A stretch of DNA of 64,000 nucleotides from Rosenbergiella nectarea (GTDB taxonomy: Bacteria > Pseudomonadota > Gammaproteobacteria > Enterobacterales > Enterobacteriaceae), in contig NZ_FOGC01000001.1 in NCBI RefSeq assembly GCF_900111105.1, positions 534,519-598,518 on the forward strand, read 5' to 3'. A model generated the notes under the pieces. It was given only the letters and a program-made list of their open reading frames with translations. It was not told the DNA's origin and ran no database searches. The position numbers and the translations under genes are program-made. Positions 49,290 to 60,068 of the stretch are shown piece after piece. The stretch's first letter is position 1. The number at the start of each line of letters is the position of its first letter.

Positions 49290-52200
49290 ATGGCTAACCC
49301 ACGTTTTATTCATCTTCATGTCCATAGCGATTACTCCATGATTGATGGTATCGCTAAAACCGGTGCCTTAGTAAAAAAAACTGCGAGTTTAGGCATGCCT
49401 GCTCTGGGTATCACGGACCATATGAACTTGTGTGGATTGGTCAAATTTTATGGTGCAGCGTTAGGCGCGGGTGTTAAACCGATCATTGGTGCTGACCTCA
49501 AGGTCATCACTCCTCTGTTGGGTGACGAGCCGATGCAGTTAACGGTACTCGCGGCCAACAATGATGGCTATCAGAACCTGACACTGCTTATTTCTAAAGC
49601 CTATCAACGAGGGTACGGGCATCAAGGGCCGATTGTTGATCAACAATGGTTAACTGAGCATGCCTCGGGTCTTATCCTTTTGTCGGGGGGCTTTAAAGGG
49701 GATGTGGGTTACAGCTTGTTGAGAGGTAACGTTGCGCTGGCAGAACAGTGTCTTGCCTTTTACCAAGAATACTTCCCAAATAATTACTATCTTGAACTCA
49801 CACGAACGGGTCGTAACGAGGAAGAGAGCTATTTGCACCAAGCGCTACAATTAGCGGTTAATCATCAAATTCCCGTCGTAGCAAGTAATGATGTGTGTTT
49901 CCTCAGCCGACAAGATTTTGACGCACACGAAATTCGAGTTGCCATCCACGATGGCTACACGCTTGATGATCCCAAGCGTCCCAAGCTTTATACGGAACAG
50001 CAATACCTTCGTACTGAAGAAGAAATGTGCGAACTTTTTGCCGATATTCCCGAAGCACTGGCTAACAGTGTCGAGATAGCCCGTCGTTGTAATGTCACCA
50101 TCCGACTCGGTGAGTATTTTCTCCCTCAATTTCCAACGGGGGAGATGACCACGGAAGACTTTTTGGTCGCGAGTTCCAAAGCAGGATTGGAAGAGAGGCT
50201 ACTTTTCCTATTCCCAGACGATGAAATCCGTGCGGCTAAGCGCCCAGCCTATGATGAACGATTAGAGATAGAACTAACGGTTATCAACCAGATGGGCTTC
50301 CCCGGATACTTCCTTATCGTGATGGAATTTATCCAGTGGTCGAAAGATAATGGCGTGCCTGTTGGCCCTGGTCGGGGATCCGGTGCCGGATCATTAGTCG
50401 CCTATGCACTGAAAATTACTGACCTCGATCCATTAGAATTTGATCTACTTTTTGAACGGTTCCTAAATCCTGAACGTGTCTCGATGCCCGACTTCGATGT
50501 TGACTTTTGCATGGAGAAACGTGATTTAGTCATTGATCATGTGGCCGAGATGTATGGTCGCGAAGCGGTATCACAGATTATTACCTTTGGAACCATGGCG
50601 GCGAAAGCGGTTATTCGTGATGTCGGTCGAGTTCTCGGGCATCCTTACGGCTTCGTTGATCGTATTTCAAAATTAATCCCACCTGACCCGGGGATGACAT
50701 TAGAGAAAGCCTTTATTGCTGAGCCTCAGCTACCTGAGATCTACGAAGCGGATGAAGAAGTTAAAGCGCTTATCGATATGGCTCGTAAGCTCGAAGGTGT
50801 GACGCGTAATGCTGGCAAACATGCGGGAGGCGTGGTTATCGCGCCGACTAAAATCACCGATTTTGCCCCACTGTACTGTGATGAACTCGGCCAACATCCT
50901 GTCACGCAATTCGATAAAAACGATGTGGAATATGCAGGACTGGTCAAATTTGACTTCCTAGGCTTACGGACGCTAACTATCATCAACTGGGCATTGCAGA
51001 TGATCAATGCACGGCGCGAGAAGCAAGGCGAGCCGCCGATCAATATTGATGCGATCCCGCTCGATGATAAAAAAAGCTTTGATATGCTTCAGCGCGCGGA
51101 AACCACCGCCGTATTCCAGCTTGAATCGCGCGGGATGAAAGATCTGATCAAGCGATTAAAGCCCGACTGCTTTGAAGACATGATCGCATTGGTAGCGTTA
51201 TTCCGCCCCGGGCCATTACAGTCAGGAATGGTTGACAACTTCATTGACCGTAAACATGGCCGTGAAGCAATCTCTTACCCGGACATTCAGTGGCAGCATG
51301 AAACTTTGCAACCAGTACTTGAGCCAACCTATGGCATTATTTTGTATCAAGAACAGGTCATGCAGATTGCGCAAGTACTCTCCGGCTATACACTAGGCGG
51401 TGCTGACATGTTGCGCCGGGCGATGGGTAAAAAGAAACCCGAAGAGATGGCTGAGCAGCGCTCAGTCTTTAAAGAGGGCGCAGAGCGAATGGGCGTCGAT
51501 GGCGAATTGTCGATGAAGATCTTCGACCTAGTGGAAAAATTCGCTGGCTATGGTTTTAACAAATCCCACTCAGCGGCTTATGCGCTGGTTTCCTACCAAA
51601 CATTATGGCTAAAAGCACACTACCCGGCTGAGTTTATGGCCGCCGTCATGACCGCTGATATGGATAATACGGAAAAAGTGGTTGGGTTAGTCGATGAATG
51701 TTGGCGAATGGGCTTAAAGGTCCTACCACCCGATATTAACGCTGGGCTCTATCCATTCCACGTCAATAACGACGGTGAAATTGTTTACGGGATAGGTGCA
51801 ATAAAGGGTGTCGGTGAAGGTCCAATTGAAGCAATACTTGAAGCGAGGAATCAAGGCGGTTATTTTAAGGAGCTATTTGACCTCTGTGCGCGCACGGATA
51901 TCAAAAAAATTAATCGCCGTGTGATGGAAAAACTGATAATGTCCGGTGCCTTCGACCGATTAGGGCCACATCGGGCGGCATTGATGAGTGCGCTAAATGA
52001 TGCACTCAAGGCTGCTGATCAGCATTCAAAGGCAGAAGCAACAGGGCAGGGCGATATGTTTGGTGTTCTCGCAGAAGAACCCGAACAAATCGAACAGTCA
52101 TATGCCAGTATAAATCGATGGCCAGAACAGGTACAGTTAGACGGTGAAAGGGAGACGTTGGGATTATACCTCACAGGTCATCCGATTAATCAGTATCTGA

Positions 52201-52772
52201 AGGAAATCGAACGTTATGTTGGCGGGATGCGTTTAAAAGATATGCATCCTACTGAGCGTGGAAAAATAACCATCGCCGCAGGGTTAGTCCTGGCTGCAAG
52301 AGTCATGGTTACTAAACGTGGCAACCGAATTGGTATTTGTACACTGGATGATCGCTCTGGCCGTTTAGAAGTAATGTTATATACTGACGCGCTAGACAAA
52401 TATCAGCAGTTACTGGAAAAAGATAAAATTCTGATCGTTAGTGGACAGGTCAGTTTCGATGATTTCTCTGGTGGTCTTAAAATGATTGCAAGAGAAGTGA
52501 TGGATATTGATGAAGCTCGCGAAAAATATGCTCGCGGGCTTGCTCTCTCACTAATGGACAGGCAAATTGATGACCAGCTTTTAAACCGTCTTCGACAGGT
52601 TCTTGAACCTCACCGTTCAGGCACCATCCCGGTGAATCTCTATTACCAAAGAGACGATGCTCGGGCTAAATTGCGATTTGGGGCAACTTGGCGGGTAACG
52701 CCGAGTGATCGTTTACTCAACGATCTACGTCTCGTCATCGGAACGGAGCAGGTTGAACTGGAGTTTGATTAA
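49290..52772 (+). CDS. dnaE: DNA polymerase III subunit alpha
   Basis: DnaE is the replicative polymerase catalytic subunit. It has 1160 residues, exactly the E. coli length. An N-terminal PHP domain ([13 protein letters not shown]) is followed by the C-family polymerase core with Asp401 and Asp403 in [14 protein letters not shown], the block [16 protein letters not shown], then the tandem HhH, OB-fold and tau-binding C-terminal domains. It is followed by accA after 12 bases. Confidence 0.98.
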   Translation: MANPRFIHLHVHSDYSMIDGIAKTGALVKKTASLGMPALGITDHMNLCGLVKFYGAALGAGVKPIIGADLKVITPLLGDEPMQLTVLAANNDGYQNLTLLISKAYQRGYGHQGPIVDQQWLTEHASGLILLSGGFKGDVGYSLLRGNVALAEQCLAFYQEYFPNNYYLELTRTGRNEEESYLHQALQLAVNHQIPVVASNDVCFLSRQDFDAHEIRVAIHDGYTLDDPKRPKLYTEQQYLRTEEEMCELFADIPEALANSVEIARRCNVTIRLGEYFLPQFPTGEMTTEDFLVASSKAGLEERLLFLFPDDEIRAAKRPAYDERLEIELTVINQMGFPGYFLIVMEFIQWSKDNGVPVGPGRGSGAGSLVAYALKITDLDPLEFDLLFERFLNPERVSMPDFDVDFCMEKRDLVIDHVAEMYGREAVSQIITFGTMAAKAVIRDVGRVLGHPYGFVDRISKLIPPDPGMTLEKAFIAEPQLPEIYEADEEVKALIDMARKLEGVTRNAGKHAGGVVIAPTKITDFAPLYCDELGQHPVTQFDKNDVEYAGLVKFDFLGLRTLTIINWALQMINARREKQGEPPINIDAIPLDDKKSFDMLQRAETTAVFQLESRGMKDLIKRLKPDCFEDMIALVALFRPGPLQSGMVDNFIDRKHGREAISYPDIQWQHETLQPVLEPTYGIILYQEQVMQIAQVLSGYTLGGADMLRRAMGKKKPEEMAEQRSVFKEGAERMGVDGELSMKIFDLVEKFAGYGFNKSHSAAYALVSYQTLWLKAHYPAEFMAAVMTADMDNTEKVVGLVDECWRMGLKVLPPDINAGLYPFHVNNDGEIVYGIGAIKGVGEGPIEAILEARNQGGYFKELFDLCARTDIKKINRRVMEKLIMSGAFDRLGPHRAALMSALNDALKAADQHSKAEATGQGDMFGVLAEEPEQIEQSYASINRWPEQVQLDGERETLGLYLTGHPINQYLKEIERYVGGMRLKDMHPTERGKITIAAGLVLAARVMVTKRGNRIGICTLDDRSGRLEVMLYTDALDKYQQLLEKDKILIVSGQVSFDDFSGGLKMIAREVMDIDEAREKYARGLALSLMDRQIDDQLLNRLRQVLEPHRSGTIPVNLYYQRDDARAKLRFGATWRVTPSDRLLNDLRLVIGTEQVELEFD

Positions 52773-52784
52773 AACAGGAACATT

Positions 52785-53744
52785 ATGAGTCTTAATTACC
52801 TGGATTTTGAACAGCCTATCGCTGAACTTGAAGCGAAAATTGATTCACTGAAATCCCTTGGCCCTCAAGATGAAAAGCACGACATTAATCTTGATGATGA
52901 AATTCAACGCTTGCGTGGCAAAAGTGTTGAGCTTACTAAAAAAATCTTCGCAGATTTAGGCGCTTGGCAAGTTGCACAATTAGCGCGTCATCCAATGCGC
53001 CCATACACCTTGGACTATGTGCGTAATGCGTTTGATGATTTCGATGAGTTAGCGGGTGATCGGGCTTATGCAGACGACAAAGCAATCGTTGGTGGTATCG
53101 CACGTTTAGACGGGCGTCCAGTGATGATTATTGGTCATCAAAAAGGTCGCGAGACGAAAGAAAAAATTCGCCGCAATTTTGGTATGCCTGCGCCAGAGGG
53201 ATACCGTAAAGCACTGCGTCTGATGGAAATGGCTGAGCGCTTTAAAATGCCTATCATCACCTTTATCGATACCCCAGGGGCTTACCCAGGTGTCGGGGCT
53301 GAAGAACGGGGTCAGGCAGAAGCGATTGCCCGTAACCTACGTGAAATGGCAGGTTTAACGGTACCAGTAATTTGTACCGTTATTGGTGAAGGCGGCTCGG
53401 GTGGTGCATTGGCAATCGGTGTGGGCGATAAAGTCAACATGCTGCAATACAGCACCTACTCTGTTATTTCGCCAGAAGGATGTGCGTCAATCCTGTGGAA
53501 GAGTGCGGATAAGGCGCCGTTGGCTGCCGAAGCAATGGGCATTACTGCTGATCGTCTTTCCGAACTTGAGCTAATTGACTCTGTGATCCCTGAGCCATTA
53601 GGGGGGGCACACCGTCACCCTAAAGAGATGGCTGCAGCGCTTAAAGAGCAATTATTATCGGATCTGGCCGAGCTTGATCAACTCTCCACCGAAGAGCTAT
53701 TAGATCGCCGTTACGAGCGTCTGATGAGCTACGGTTACGCCTAA
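52785..53744 (+). CDS. accA: Acetyl-CoA carboxylase carboxyltransferase subunit alpha
   Basis: AccA pairs with AccD to transfer the carboxyl group from biotin to acetyl-CoA, giving malonyl-CoA. It has 319 residues. The N-terminal helix [16 protein letters not shown] and crotonase-fold blocks [19 protein letters not shown] and [15 protein letters not shown] are intact. It is last in the fabZ-lpx-dnaE-accA run. The lysine decarboxylase gene ldcC, next in E. coli, is missing. Confidence 0.98.
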   Translation: MSLNYLDFEQPIAELEAKIDSLKSLGPQDEKHDINLDDEIQRLRGKSVELTKKIFADLGAWQVAQLARHPMRPYTLDYVRNAFDDFDELAGDRAYADDKAIVGGIARLDGRPVMIIGHQKGRETKEKIRRNFGMPAPEGYRKALRLMEMAERFKMPIITFIDTPGAYPGVGAEERGQAEAIARNLREMAGLTVPVICTVIGEGGSGGALAIGVGDKVNMLQYSTYSVISPEGCASILWKSADKAPLAAEAMGITADRLSELELIDSVIPEPLGGAHRHPKEMAAALKEQLLSDLAELDQLSTEELLDRRYERLMSYGYA

Positions 53745-53760
53745 GCATTCGCTAATAAAT

Positions 53761-53787
53761 AAGGTCGCTTTGGCGGCCTTTTTTTAT
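53761..53787 (+). terminator. Rho-independent terminator of accA
   Basis: The stem AAGGTCGC/GCGGCCTT (one G-T pair) with a TTTG loop is followed by a T-run. Confidence 0.88.
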
Positions 53788-53812
53788 CACGTTTTATAAG
53801 GGGAGAGCGGCT

Positions 53813-54220
53813 ATGCTGAATCTTAAAGGTATCCACCATATCGCGATTATCGCCTCCAATTATCAACAGAGTCGACATTTCTACTGTGAAATACTAGGTC
53901 TTCAGCTACTCAACGAAACCTATCGTGCTGAGCGTCAATCTTGGAAGGCGGATCTCGCGCTAGACGGACGGTATGTTATCGAACTCTTCTCCTTCCCTGA
54001 TGCCCCTCCTCGTATCAGTTATCCTGAGGCATGTGGGTTACGTCATCTCGCCTTTGCTGTGGAAGATCTTGAGCAGGCAATACAGTGTTTAACATCGCAT
54101 CATATTGAATGTGAACCGATCCGCATTGATCCTATTACGGATAAAGCTTTTACCTTCTTTAGTGATCCTGATGGCTTACCGCTGGAATTTTATCAAGATG
54201 GACTAGACGATGTTGAGTGA
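53813..54220 (+). CDS. yaeR: Vicinal oxygen chelate (glyoxalase I-like) protein YaeR
   Basis: This 135-residue VOC-fold protein has the two beta-alpha-beta-beta-beta modules of the glyoxalase/bleomycin-resistance superfamily. Conserved blocks are IHHIAIIASNYQQSRHFYCEILG, GRYVIELFSFP, CGLRHLAFAVEDLEQA and FTFFSDPDGLPLEFYQ, which hold the metal-ligand His and Glu residues. E. coli YaeR has been named GloA2 but its physiological substrate is unsettled. It overlaps tilS by 11 bases. Confidence 0.92.
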   Translation: MLNLKGIHHIAIIASNYQQSRHFYCEILGLQLLNETYRAERQSWKADLALDGRYVIELFSFPDAPPRISYPEACGLRHLAFAVEDLEQAIQCLTSHHIECEPIRIDPITDKAFTFFSDPDGLPLEFYQDGLDDVE

Positions 54221-55562
54221 TTTGAAGCTTCAGGGTCATCAAAAGCTTCTGATTGGCTTTAGTGGGGGACTTGATTCCACCGTTTTATTACATCAATTAT
54301 CGCAATTACGAATTACTCAATCGCTCTCTTTACGCGCTATCTATATTCATCATGGATTAAGCCAGCATGCAGACCAGTGGTTAGTGCACTGTCAGCGTGT
54401 GTGTGCCGAATTAGAGATCCCTTTTCTTAGCCGTAATGTGCAACTGCTGGGAGTGAGAGGGGGAATAGAGGCTGAAGCACGAAGCTTACGCTATGGTATT
54501 TTTAAGGAAATACTCGATCCAGACGAAGCATTGGTGACGGCTCATCATCAAGATGACCAGTGCGAAACTTTTCTACTGGCATTAAAACGCGGTAGTGGAC
54601 CGGCAGGCTTATCGGCAATGCCATCGGCGCGTCGAATAGGGAACAATTGGCACCTTCGCCCGCTGTTACAGTTATCTCGGCAAGAACTAGAGGGTTATGC
54701 AGCGACACATCAATTGCGCTGGATCGATGATGAGAGTAATCAAGATGATCATTACGATCGCAATTTTCTGCGCTTGCGTATCTTGCCGCAGCTAGCACAA
54801 CGCTGGCCACAATTCTCGCGCAGCGTTACACGCAGCGCTGAATTATGTAGTGAGCAGGAGAGTTTACTGGATGAACTACTGGCATCAGATTTGCAACGAT
54901 GTATCGCTGATGACGGCTCGATTGATATAGGCTACTTAGCGTGTGGCACAGAACAGAAGAGAAATGCCTTATTAAGGCGATGGTTTACCTATAACGGTAT
55001 ACAAACTCCTTCGCGTGAAGCCCTAGCCCGTCTTTGGCAAGAAATTGCCTTAAGCCGCGAAGACGCCAGTCCACAATTGATGATGGGGCAAAAGTCTTTA
55101 CGTCGTTACCAGCAGCGTCTCTATCTTAGTCGGATATTCCCTGCCTTGCGTGGAACGATAGTTCCATGGCCGAAAGCCTCAACGCCTTTGGTACTCCCTA
55201 ATGGTCTCGGATCTTTACGCTTAACGGCGGCGACTAGTCAAGGTTTACACTTGCGAGCCCCCACTCGAGAGGAAGCGATTACCGTTCGTTTTGGGCAATC
55301 TGCTTATCTACACCTTGTTGGTCGACAGGGCGGAAGAAGTCTAAAAAAAATATGGCAAGAGAAGGGGATACCCGTTTGGTTAAGGGAAAACATTCCCCTG
55401 ATCTATTTTAACGAAGAGTTGGCCTGTGCACCGGGTATTTTTATTACGCAGAGTGGAGTGATAACGGCAGGCGAAGGGTATGGTCTAGTCTGGGAGGGGA
55501 TGGATCCAGAGCTAAAACCGTGGATAAATTTTAGCTCTGGGGAAGAGATCAATTTTGAGTGA
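54210..55562 (+). CDS. tilS: tRNA(Ile)-lysidine synthetase
   Basis: TilS converts C34 of the tRNA(Ile) CAU anticodon to lysidine, switching it from AUG to AUA reading. It has 450 residues. The PP-loop motif SGGLDS lies at 18-23, followed by HHGLS, TAHHQDDQCETFLLALKRGSGPAGL and RWIDDESNQDDHYDRNFLR, then the TilS-specific C-terminal domains with HLVGRQGGRSLKKIWQEKGIP. It starts inside the end of yaeR, so the two are coupled. Its 3' end overlaps the convergent rof by 14 bases. Confidence 0.96.
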   Translation: MLSDLKLQGHQKLLIGFSGGLDSTVLLHQLSQLRITQSLSLRAIYIHHGLSQHADQWLVHCQRVCAELEIPFLSRNVQLLGVRGGIEAEARSLRYGIFKEILDPDEALVTAHHQDDQCETFLLALKRGSGPAGLSAMPSARRIGNNWHLRPLLQLSRQELEGYAATHQLRWIDDESNQDDHYDRNFLRLRILPQLAQRWPQFSRSVTRSAELCSEQESLLDELLASDLQRCIADDGSIDIGYLACGTEQKRNALLRRWFTYNGIQTPSREALARLWQEIALSREDASPQLMMGQKSLRRYQQRLYLSRIFPALRGTIVPWPKASTPLVLPNGLGSLRLTAATSQGLHLRAPTREEAITVRFGQSAYLHLVGRQGGRSLKKIWQEKGIPVWLRENIPLIYFNEELACAPGIFITQSGVITAGEGYGLVWEGMDPELKPWINFSSGEEINFE

Positions 55563-55809
55563 TGGTTATAGTACCGATTTCGGGATGACTAAAACTTTCG
55601 ATAGCATCTAACCGTACTTCGTGCTGCTCACCGTGGTACTTGTATAAAAGATACTCAACTTTCTTTCTCAAGAACAAATCGGCTGCTTCTGCCTTCAACG
55701 ACTCACCACTGCGTAGGGTGAGTTGGAGTAACAAATGATGTTGGCAGGCGAGTTCCAGATTGTCATAGTCATCACAATTAATGGGCTGATAGGTATCATT
55801 GATTGACAT
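55549..55809 (-). CDS. rof: Rho-binding antiterminator Rof (YaeO)
   Basis: Rof binds the primary RNA site of Rho and inhibits termination. It has 86 residues. The N-terminal block NDTYQPINCDDYDNLELACQ is near-identical to E. coli and the C-terminus FSHPEIGTITI is conserved. The ATG at 55809 has AGGTGAG upstream. The small gene yaeP that overlaps or precedes rof in E. coli is not found here. Confidence 0.95.
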   Translation of the reverse strand: MSINDTYQPINCDDYDNLELACQHHLLLQLTLRSGESLKAEAADLFLRKKVEYLLYKYHGEQHEVRLDAIESFSHPEIGTITITQN

Positions 55810-56051
55810 AATTGCTCACCTGTAAGTAAATGGCGGATTCCCGCGGGCCTTACACAAACGCACTATGGTGTAATGCGTCACTGAACTTTAAGCTTATGGC
55901 AACGTAATATGCCAGACTATTCTGAGATAATACGAGGACTTACCCTATGTTGTCACTTTTTATCTGTAGACTAGCCTAGGCGTTTGTAAGGCGTAATGCA
56001 AGTCAGCCCACACATCCTGCTAAAGCATAATGGGGCAAATTTGGAGAACTT

Positions 56052-56597
56052 ATGGCGTTAAAAGCCACTATATTCAAGGCTGTAGTTGATATTTCAGATC
56101 TTGATCGGCACTACTATGCTAGCCACACCTTAACCTTGGCGCGTCATCCCTCCGAAAACGATGAACGAATGATGTTGAGGTTATTTGCCTGGTGTCTTTA
56201 TGCGTCGGAACGACTAGAGTTTACACGCGGGCTATCGTCTGGCGAAGAACCTGAAATTTGGCAACATCATGATCACGGTCGTCCCGAGGTATGGATTGAA
56301 CTTGGGTTACCCGATGAAAAACGGTTAAAAAAAGCCGTCAGCCAATCATCGAACGTGGTGTTATTTACTTACCAATCTCGTGCCGCAGCAGTTTGGAAGC
56401 AGCAGAACTTGGGAAAGCTAGCGCAATTTAAAAACCTGACGATTTGGCATGCGACTGATGAACAATTGAGCCAGCTGGCGGCGTTGGCACAACGAAACAT
56501 GTCGTTGCAAGTCACCTTACAAGAAGGTGTTATCTGGCTTTCAGATGGCAGCAATAATGTAGAAATAGAGTTAGAACTATGGCAGAAAGCAGTGTAA
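56052..56597 (+). CDS. yaeQ: YaeQ family protein
   Basis: This 181-residue cytosolic protein has the length of E. coli YaeQ. The fold is PD-(D/E)XK nuclease-like, with conserved blocks [56 protein letters not shown] and [16 protein letters not shown]. An antitermination-like role (suppression of RfaH loss) was reported for relatives, but the function is uncertain. arfB starts within its last codons. Confidence 0.93.
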   Translation: MALKATIFKAVVDISDLDRHYYASHTLTLARHPSENDERMMLRLFAWCLYASERLEFTRGLSSGEEPEIWQHHDHGRPEVWIELGLPDEKRLKKAVSQSSNVVLFTYQSRAAAVWKQQNLGKLAQFKNLTIWHATDEQLSQLAALAQRNMSLQVTLQEGVIWLSDGSNNVEIELELWQKAV

Positions 56598-57010
56598 TTG
56601 TTATTAATGCGCAACAGCAGATTGCGAGTACAGAAATAGAAACGTCCGCAATACGCGCTCAAGGCGCGGGTGGGCAAAATGTGAATAAGGTTTCATCCGC
56701 TATTCATCTTCGCTTTGATGTGAAAAACTCCAGTCTTACCGACGATGCGAAAGCTCTGATTATCAGCAAGCGCCATCATCTTCTGACTGAGGATGGGGTG
56801 ATAGTGATTAAATCACAGAACGCGCGTTCTCAAGAGAAAAATAGAGCCTTAGCGATAGAGCGGCTACGGCTAGTACTGGCACAATTGTTGGTAGTATCAA
56901 AAACCCGTAAAGCGACTAAGCCAACAAAGGCTTCTAAGCTCCGTCGTCTGGATGGGAAAAACCGTACTTCGTCAAAGAAAAATTTACGGGGTAAGGTGAG
57001 CGTGGATTGA
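56579..57010 (+). CDS. arfB: Alternative ribosome-rescue factor ArfB
   Basis: ArfB (YaeJ) is a peptidyl-tRNA hydrolase that frees ribosomes stalled at the end of truncated mRNA. It has 143 residues. The catalytic GGQ lies at 31-33 in [12 protein letters not shown], and the basic C-terminal tail (about 108-143) that enters the empty mRNA channel is present. The ATG at 56579 overlaps yaeQ by 19 bases. The first five residues are additional relative to E. coli; no later start codon fits. Confidence 0.94.
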   Translation: MAESSVIVINAQQQIASTEIETSAIRAQGAGGQNVNKVSSAIHLRFDVKNSSLTDDAKALIISKRHHLLTEDGVIVIKSQNARSQEKNRALAIERLRLVLAQLLVVSKTRKATKPTKASKLRRLDGKNRTSSKKNLRGKVSVD

Positions 57011-57016
57011 TTAATA

Positions 57017-57039
57017 ATGGCCCTCATTGCGAGGGCCAT
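57017..57039. terminator. Hairpin between convergent arfB and proS
   Basis: A 9-bp stem ATGGCCCTC/GAGGGCCAT with a 5-nt loop lies between the two stop codons. T-runs are absent, so it is a possible weak bidirectional terminator. Confidence 0.5.
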
Positions 57040-57049
57040 ATAGAGGTTA

Positions 57050-58768
57050 TTAGCGTTTGATTTGAGACAGTAAACGTTCAACAATCGCTTCAGGTGAGAG
57101 CATCTCTTTTTCACCGGTACGGCGATTTTTGTACTCGATTTCGTTATTGTCTAAGTTACGGTCGCCGATAACAATGGAGTGCGGTACACCGATCAGTTCC
57201 ATATCGGCAAACATTACGCCTGGACGTTCTTTACGGTCATCAAGGATAACATCGAGTCCTGCACTACGCAGTTGTTCATACAGCTTCTCGGCTAATTCTT
57301 GTACGCGAAAAGACTTGTGCATATTCATCGGTAAGATCGCGACATGGAAGGGAGCAATGGCTTCTGGCCAAATAATTCCTTTCTCATCATGATTCTGTTC
57401 AATAGCCGCGGCCACAACACGCGTCACACCGATTCCGTAGCATCCCATTAATAGCGTTTGGTTACGGCCCTCTTCACCTTGAACTGTTGCTTTTAATGCC
57501 TCTGAGTACTTGGTACCCAGTTGGAAGATATGGCCGACCTCAATACCGCGTTTGATTAGCAAGGTCCCTTTACCGTCAGGGCTCTTATCTCCGGTTACCA
57601 CATTACGGATATCTGCATAACGTGCTTCTGGAAGATCACGTAACCAGTTCACACCAAACCAGTGTTTACCGTCGATATTGGCCCCCACGGTAAAATCGCT
57701 CATGACTTTCAAGCTATGGTCAGCAACGATTGGCATCGCTAATCCAATAGGACCAAGAGAGCCCGGTCCTGCACCGATGGCGTCGCGAATTTCTTGTTCA
57801 GATGCAAAACAGAGTGGAGAGGCAACGATATCCAATTTCTCTGCTTTCACTTCATTTAATTCATGATCCCCGCGCACTAAAAGCGCCACTAAGGTGTGTT
57901 CACTCTCTTCTGCGGCTTTAACGATAAGCGTTTTAACGGTTTTATCGATTGGAAGAGAGAATTGGGAAACGAGTTCAGCAATAGTCTTCGCGTTAGGTGT
58001 GTCGTGTTGCATCAAGGCTTGAGAAGGCGCAGCACGTTCAATGGTCGGGGCAACGGCTTCTGCTAATTCGATATTGGCTGCATAATCAGACTGATCAGAG
58101 AAGATGATATCATCTTCACCACTCTCCGCGAGTACTTGGAACTCATGAGAAGCGCTACCGCCAATCGATCCGGTATCTGCTTGTACGGCACGAAAATCTA
58201 ATCCCATACGACTGAATATCTGGCTGTACGCGCGATACATGATGTCGTAGGTCTCTTGCAGAGAGTCTTGATGGCTATGGAAAGAATAGGCATCTTTCAT
58301 AATAAATTCGCGTGAACGCATCACACCAAAACGTGGACGAACTTCATCACGAAACTTAGTCTGAATTTGGAATAAGTTTAAGGGTAATTGTTTATACGAG
58401 CTCAGCTCGTTACGAATCAGATCGGTAATCACTTCTTCATGCGTTGGACCCAGTACGAATGGGCGTTCATGGCGATCTTTAATACGTAAAAGTTCTGGAC
58501 CGTATTGTTCCCAACGTCCACTCTCTTCCCATAAGTCGGCAGGTTGAACAACAGGCATCGTCACTTCGAGGGCACCCGCATTTTCCATTTCTTCGCGGAC
58601 GATTTTTTCGACTTTACGTAAAACGCGAACACCGGTCGGTAACCAAGTATATAAGCCTGAAGCAAGTTTACGGATCATTCCTGCACGAAGCATTAATTGA
58701 TGACTAATTACTTCAGCATCAGAAGGTGTTTCTTTGAGCGTTGAAAGTAGGTATTGAGTAGTACGCAT
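57050..58768 (-). CDS. proS: Prolyl-tRNA synthetase
   Basis: ProS is a class II synthetase charging tRNA(Pro). It has 572 residues, as in E. coli. Motif 1 ([21 protein letters not shown]), motif 2 ([27 protein letters not shown]) and motif 3 ([17 protein letters not shown]) are visible, with the bacterial insertion domain that edits Ala-tRNA(Pro) between motifs 2 and 3 (about 225-400), and the anticodon-binding domain at the end. The nlpE gene found upstream in E. coli is absent. Confidence 0.98.
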   Translation of the reverse strand: MRTTQYLLSTLKETPSDAEVISHQLMLRAGMIRKLASGLYTWLPTGVRVLRKVEKIVREEMENAGALEVTMPVVQPADLWEESGRWEQYGPELLRIKDRHERPFVLGPTHEEVITDLIRNELSSYKQLPLNLFQIQTKFRDEVRPRFGVMRSREFIMKDAYSFHSHQDSLQETYDIMYRAYSQIFSRMGLDFRAVQADTGSIGGSASHEFQVLAESGEDDIIFSDQSDYAANIELAEAVAPTIERAAPSQALMQHDTPNAKTIAELVSQFSLPIDKTVKTLIVKAAEESEHTLVALLVRGDHELNEVKAEKLDIVASPLCFASEQEIRDAIGAGPGSLGPIGLAMPIVADHSLKVMSDFTVGANIDGKHWFGVNWLRDLPEARYADIRNVVTGDKSPDGKGTLLIKRGIEVGHIFQLGTKYSEALKATVQGEEGRNQTLLMGCYGIGVTRVVAAAIEQNHDEKGIIWPEAIAPFHVAILPMNMHKSFRVQELAEKLYEQLRSAGLDVILDDRKERPGVMFADMELIGVPHSIVIGDRNLDNNEIEYKNRRTGEKEMLSPEAIVERLLSQIKR

Positions 58769-58846
58769 GAATAAGGTTCCAGTTGAACGGAAAGCTGTTT
58801 TAGTGAGTAGTATAGAGTTTATCAGTGAGTGAATGGCGTAAAAAGC

Positions 58847-59557
58847 CTAATTCATTGGCTCGATTGCAATCACTTCTGTTCCCATCGGTGTTACCTGCCA
58901 GCGTACAGTAAAATCACTCAAACTGGCAGCATAAAAATGAGGGTCATCTTGGTTACGTCGGTACGCTGGGCGAGGATCTTGAGCTAAGACTTGTTGGATA
59001 AACTCTGCTAAGTTTGGGTGACTCTGATGATAGCGTAGTAAATGTTGTTTAGCGTCATCCGAAAAATAAACCTGCATACCGGCTTCCGGCGCTAATTGCG
59101 CATAGCCTGCACGAGCATCGGTTAAAGACTCTGCAAAGGGCAGATAGGGCTTGATGTCAACAATAGGTGTACCATCAACGAGATCGACACTGCCTAGTTT
59201 GAGAATGAGGCGTTTTTTTTCATAGCGAACCCCCTTAAATTCGACGAGTGACATACCAATTGGATTGGGTCTAAACGTCGAGCGGCTCGCTAACACACCA
59301 ATCTTATCGTTACCGCCAAGTCGAGGTGGGCGAACCAGCGGCTTCCAGCCCTGTTGTTGGGTCTGATGAAAAATAAAAAGTAGCCATAAATGGCTGAAAT
59401 TCTCAATACCACGTACCATATCACGATGGTTGTAGGGGGCGATAAGCTCCAGCTCTGCCCCCATTGCGGTGACTAACCCTGGTTGTCGAGGAACCGCAAA
59501 CTTCTCTTTCCAAGGTGAGTGAATCGTACCTATTTGCTCTAAAGAAAATGACTTCAT
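58847..59557 (-). CDS. trmO: tRNA (N6-threonylcarbamoyladenosine(37)-N6)-methyltransferase
   Basis: TrmO (TsaA, YaeB) methylates t6A37 of tRNA(Thr) with SAM. It has 236 residues. The VirR/TsaA beta-barrel shows IGTIHSPWKEKFAVPRQPGL, HLWLLFIFHQ, RPPRLGGN and RSTFRPNPIGMSLVE; the C-terminal domain begins near 170. The ATG at 59557 overlaps the rcsF stop as ATGA, so the two genes are coupled; a ten-residue upstream extension is rejected. Confidence 0.95.
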   Translation of the reverse strand: MKSFSLEQIGTIHSPWKEKFAVPRQPGLVTAMGAELELIAPYNHRDMVRGIENFSHLWLLFIFHQTQQQGWKPLVRPPRLGGNDKIGVLASRSTFRPNPIGMSLVEFKGVRYEKKRLILKLGSVDLVDGTPIVDIKPYLPFAESLTDARAGYAQLAPEAGMQVYFSDDAKQHLLRYHQSHPNLAEFIQQVLAQDPRPAYRRNQDDPHFYAASLSDFTVRWQVTPMGTEVIAIEPMN

Positions 59558-59958
59558 TGTGTGACTTTTAGCGCAGAACCTTGGCAAACCGCTTCACGAT
59601 AGCACCCGGAATTAGTGGAAATCACTTCACATTGGTGCACAAGTACTGCATTAGCTTTTAATGATGAGGCTTTTACCTGCATACGTTTACGCGCGGTATT
59701 AAGGTTAGGCGGTGAGCTTTGAGCGTTGGTCTGACAGTCTTCACCCGAGACTTCACCTAAGTCGCGGAAGGGCTTATTAATGAGGTCGGCAGGATTAGTA
59801 TAAATTTGTACTGGCGTCGCTCTATGTACAGGTTTGCGGACCTTTTCCTGATGCTGAGCCTGAGGCTTTTCGGGGAAAGGCTCAACGGGTTTGTACTGAG
59901 TTGTACAACCGGCAAGTCCTACAATCACCATACAGAGTGGTAATAAGCTAAAACGCAT
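59554..59958 (-). CDS. rcsF: Outer-membrane stress sensor lipoprotein RcsF
   Basis: RcsF senses envelope damage and triggers the Rcs phosphorelay through IgaA; BamA exports it to the surface. It has 134 residues, as in E. coli. A lipobox LAGC places the lipidated Cys at 18. A proline/lysine-rich linker (about 20-48) precedes the disulfide-knotted domain with Cys75, Cys110, Cys119 and Cys125. The ATG at 59958 has GAGGAAG upstream. It is coupled with trmO. Confidence 0.95.
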   Translation of the reverse strand: MRFSLLPLCMVIVGLAGCTTQYKPVEPFPEKPQAQHQEKVRKPVHRATPVQIYTNPADLINKPFRDLGEVSGEDCQTNAQSSPPNLNTARKRMQVKASSLKANAVLVHQCEVISTNSGCYREAVCQGSALKVTQ

Positions 59959-60068
59959 TGAATCTTCCTCACTCAACTTTTCATTAGAGGGTTAGCATAC
60001 AGGTATCGACGTTTGTTGAAAAAATAAAGGCGACTCTCGTCGCCTTTACCCATCTATATTAACAGCAT

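Noticed and set aside
55810..56051. Search for yaeP upstream of rof.
   Set aside because: No minus- or plus-strand frame resembles YaeP; the gap seems to hold only promoters.
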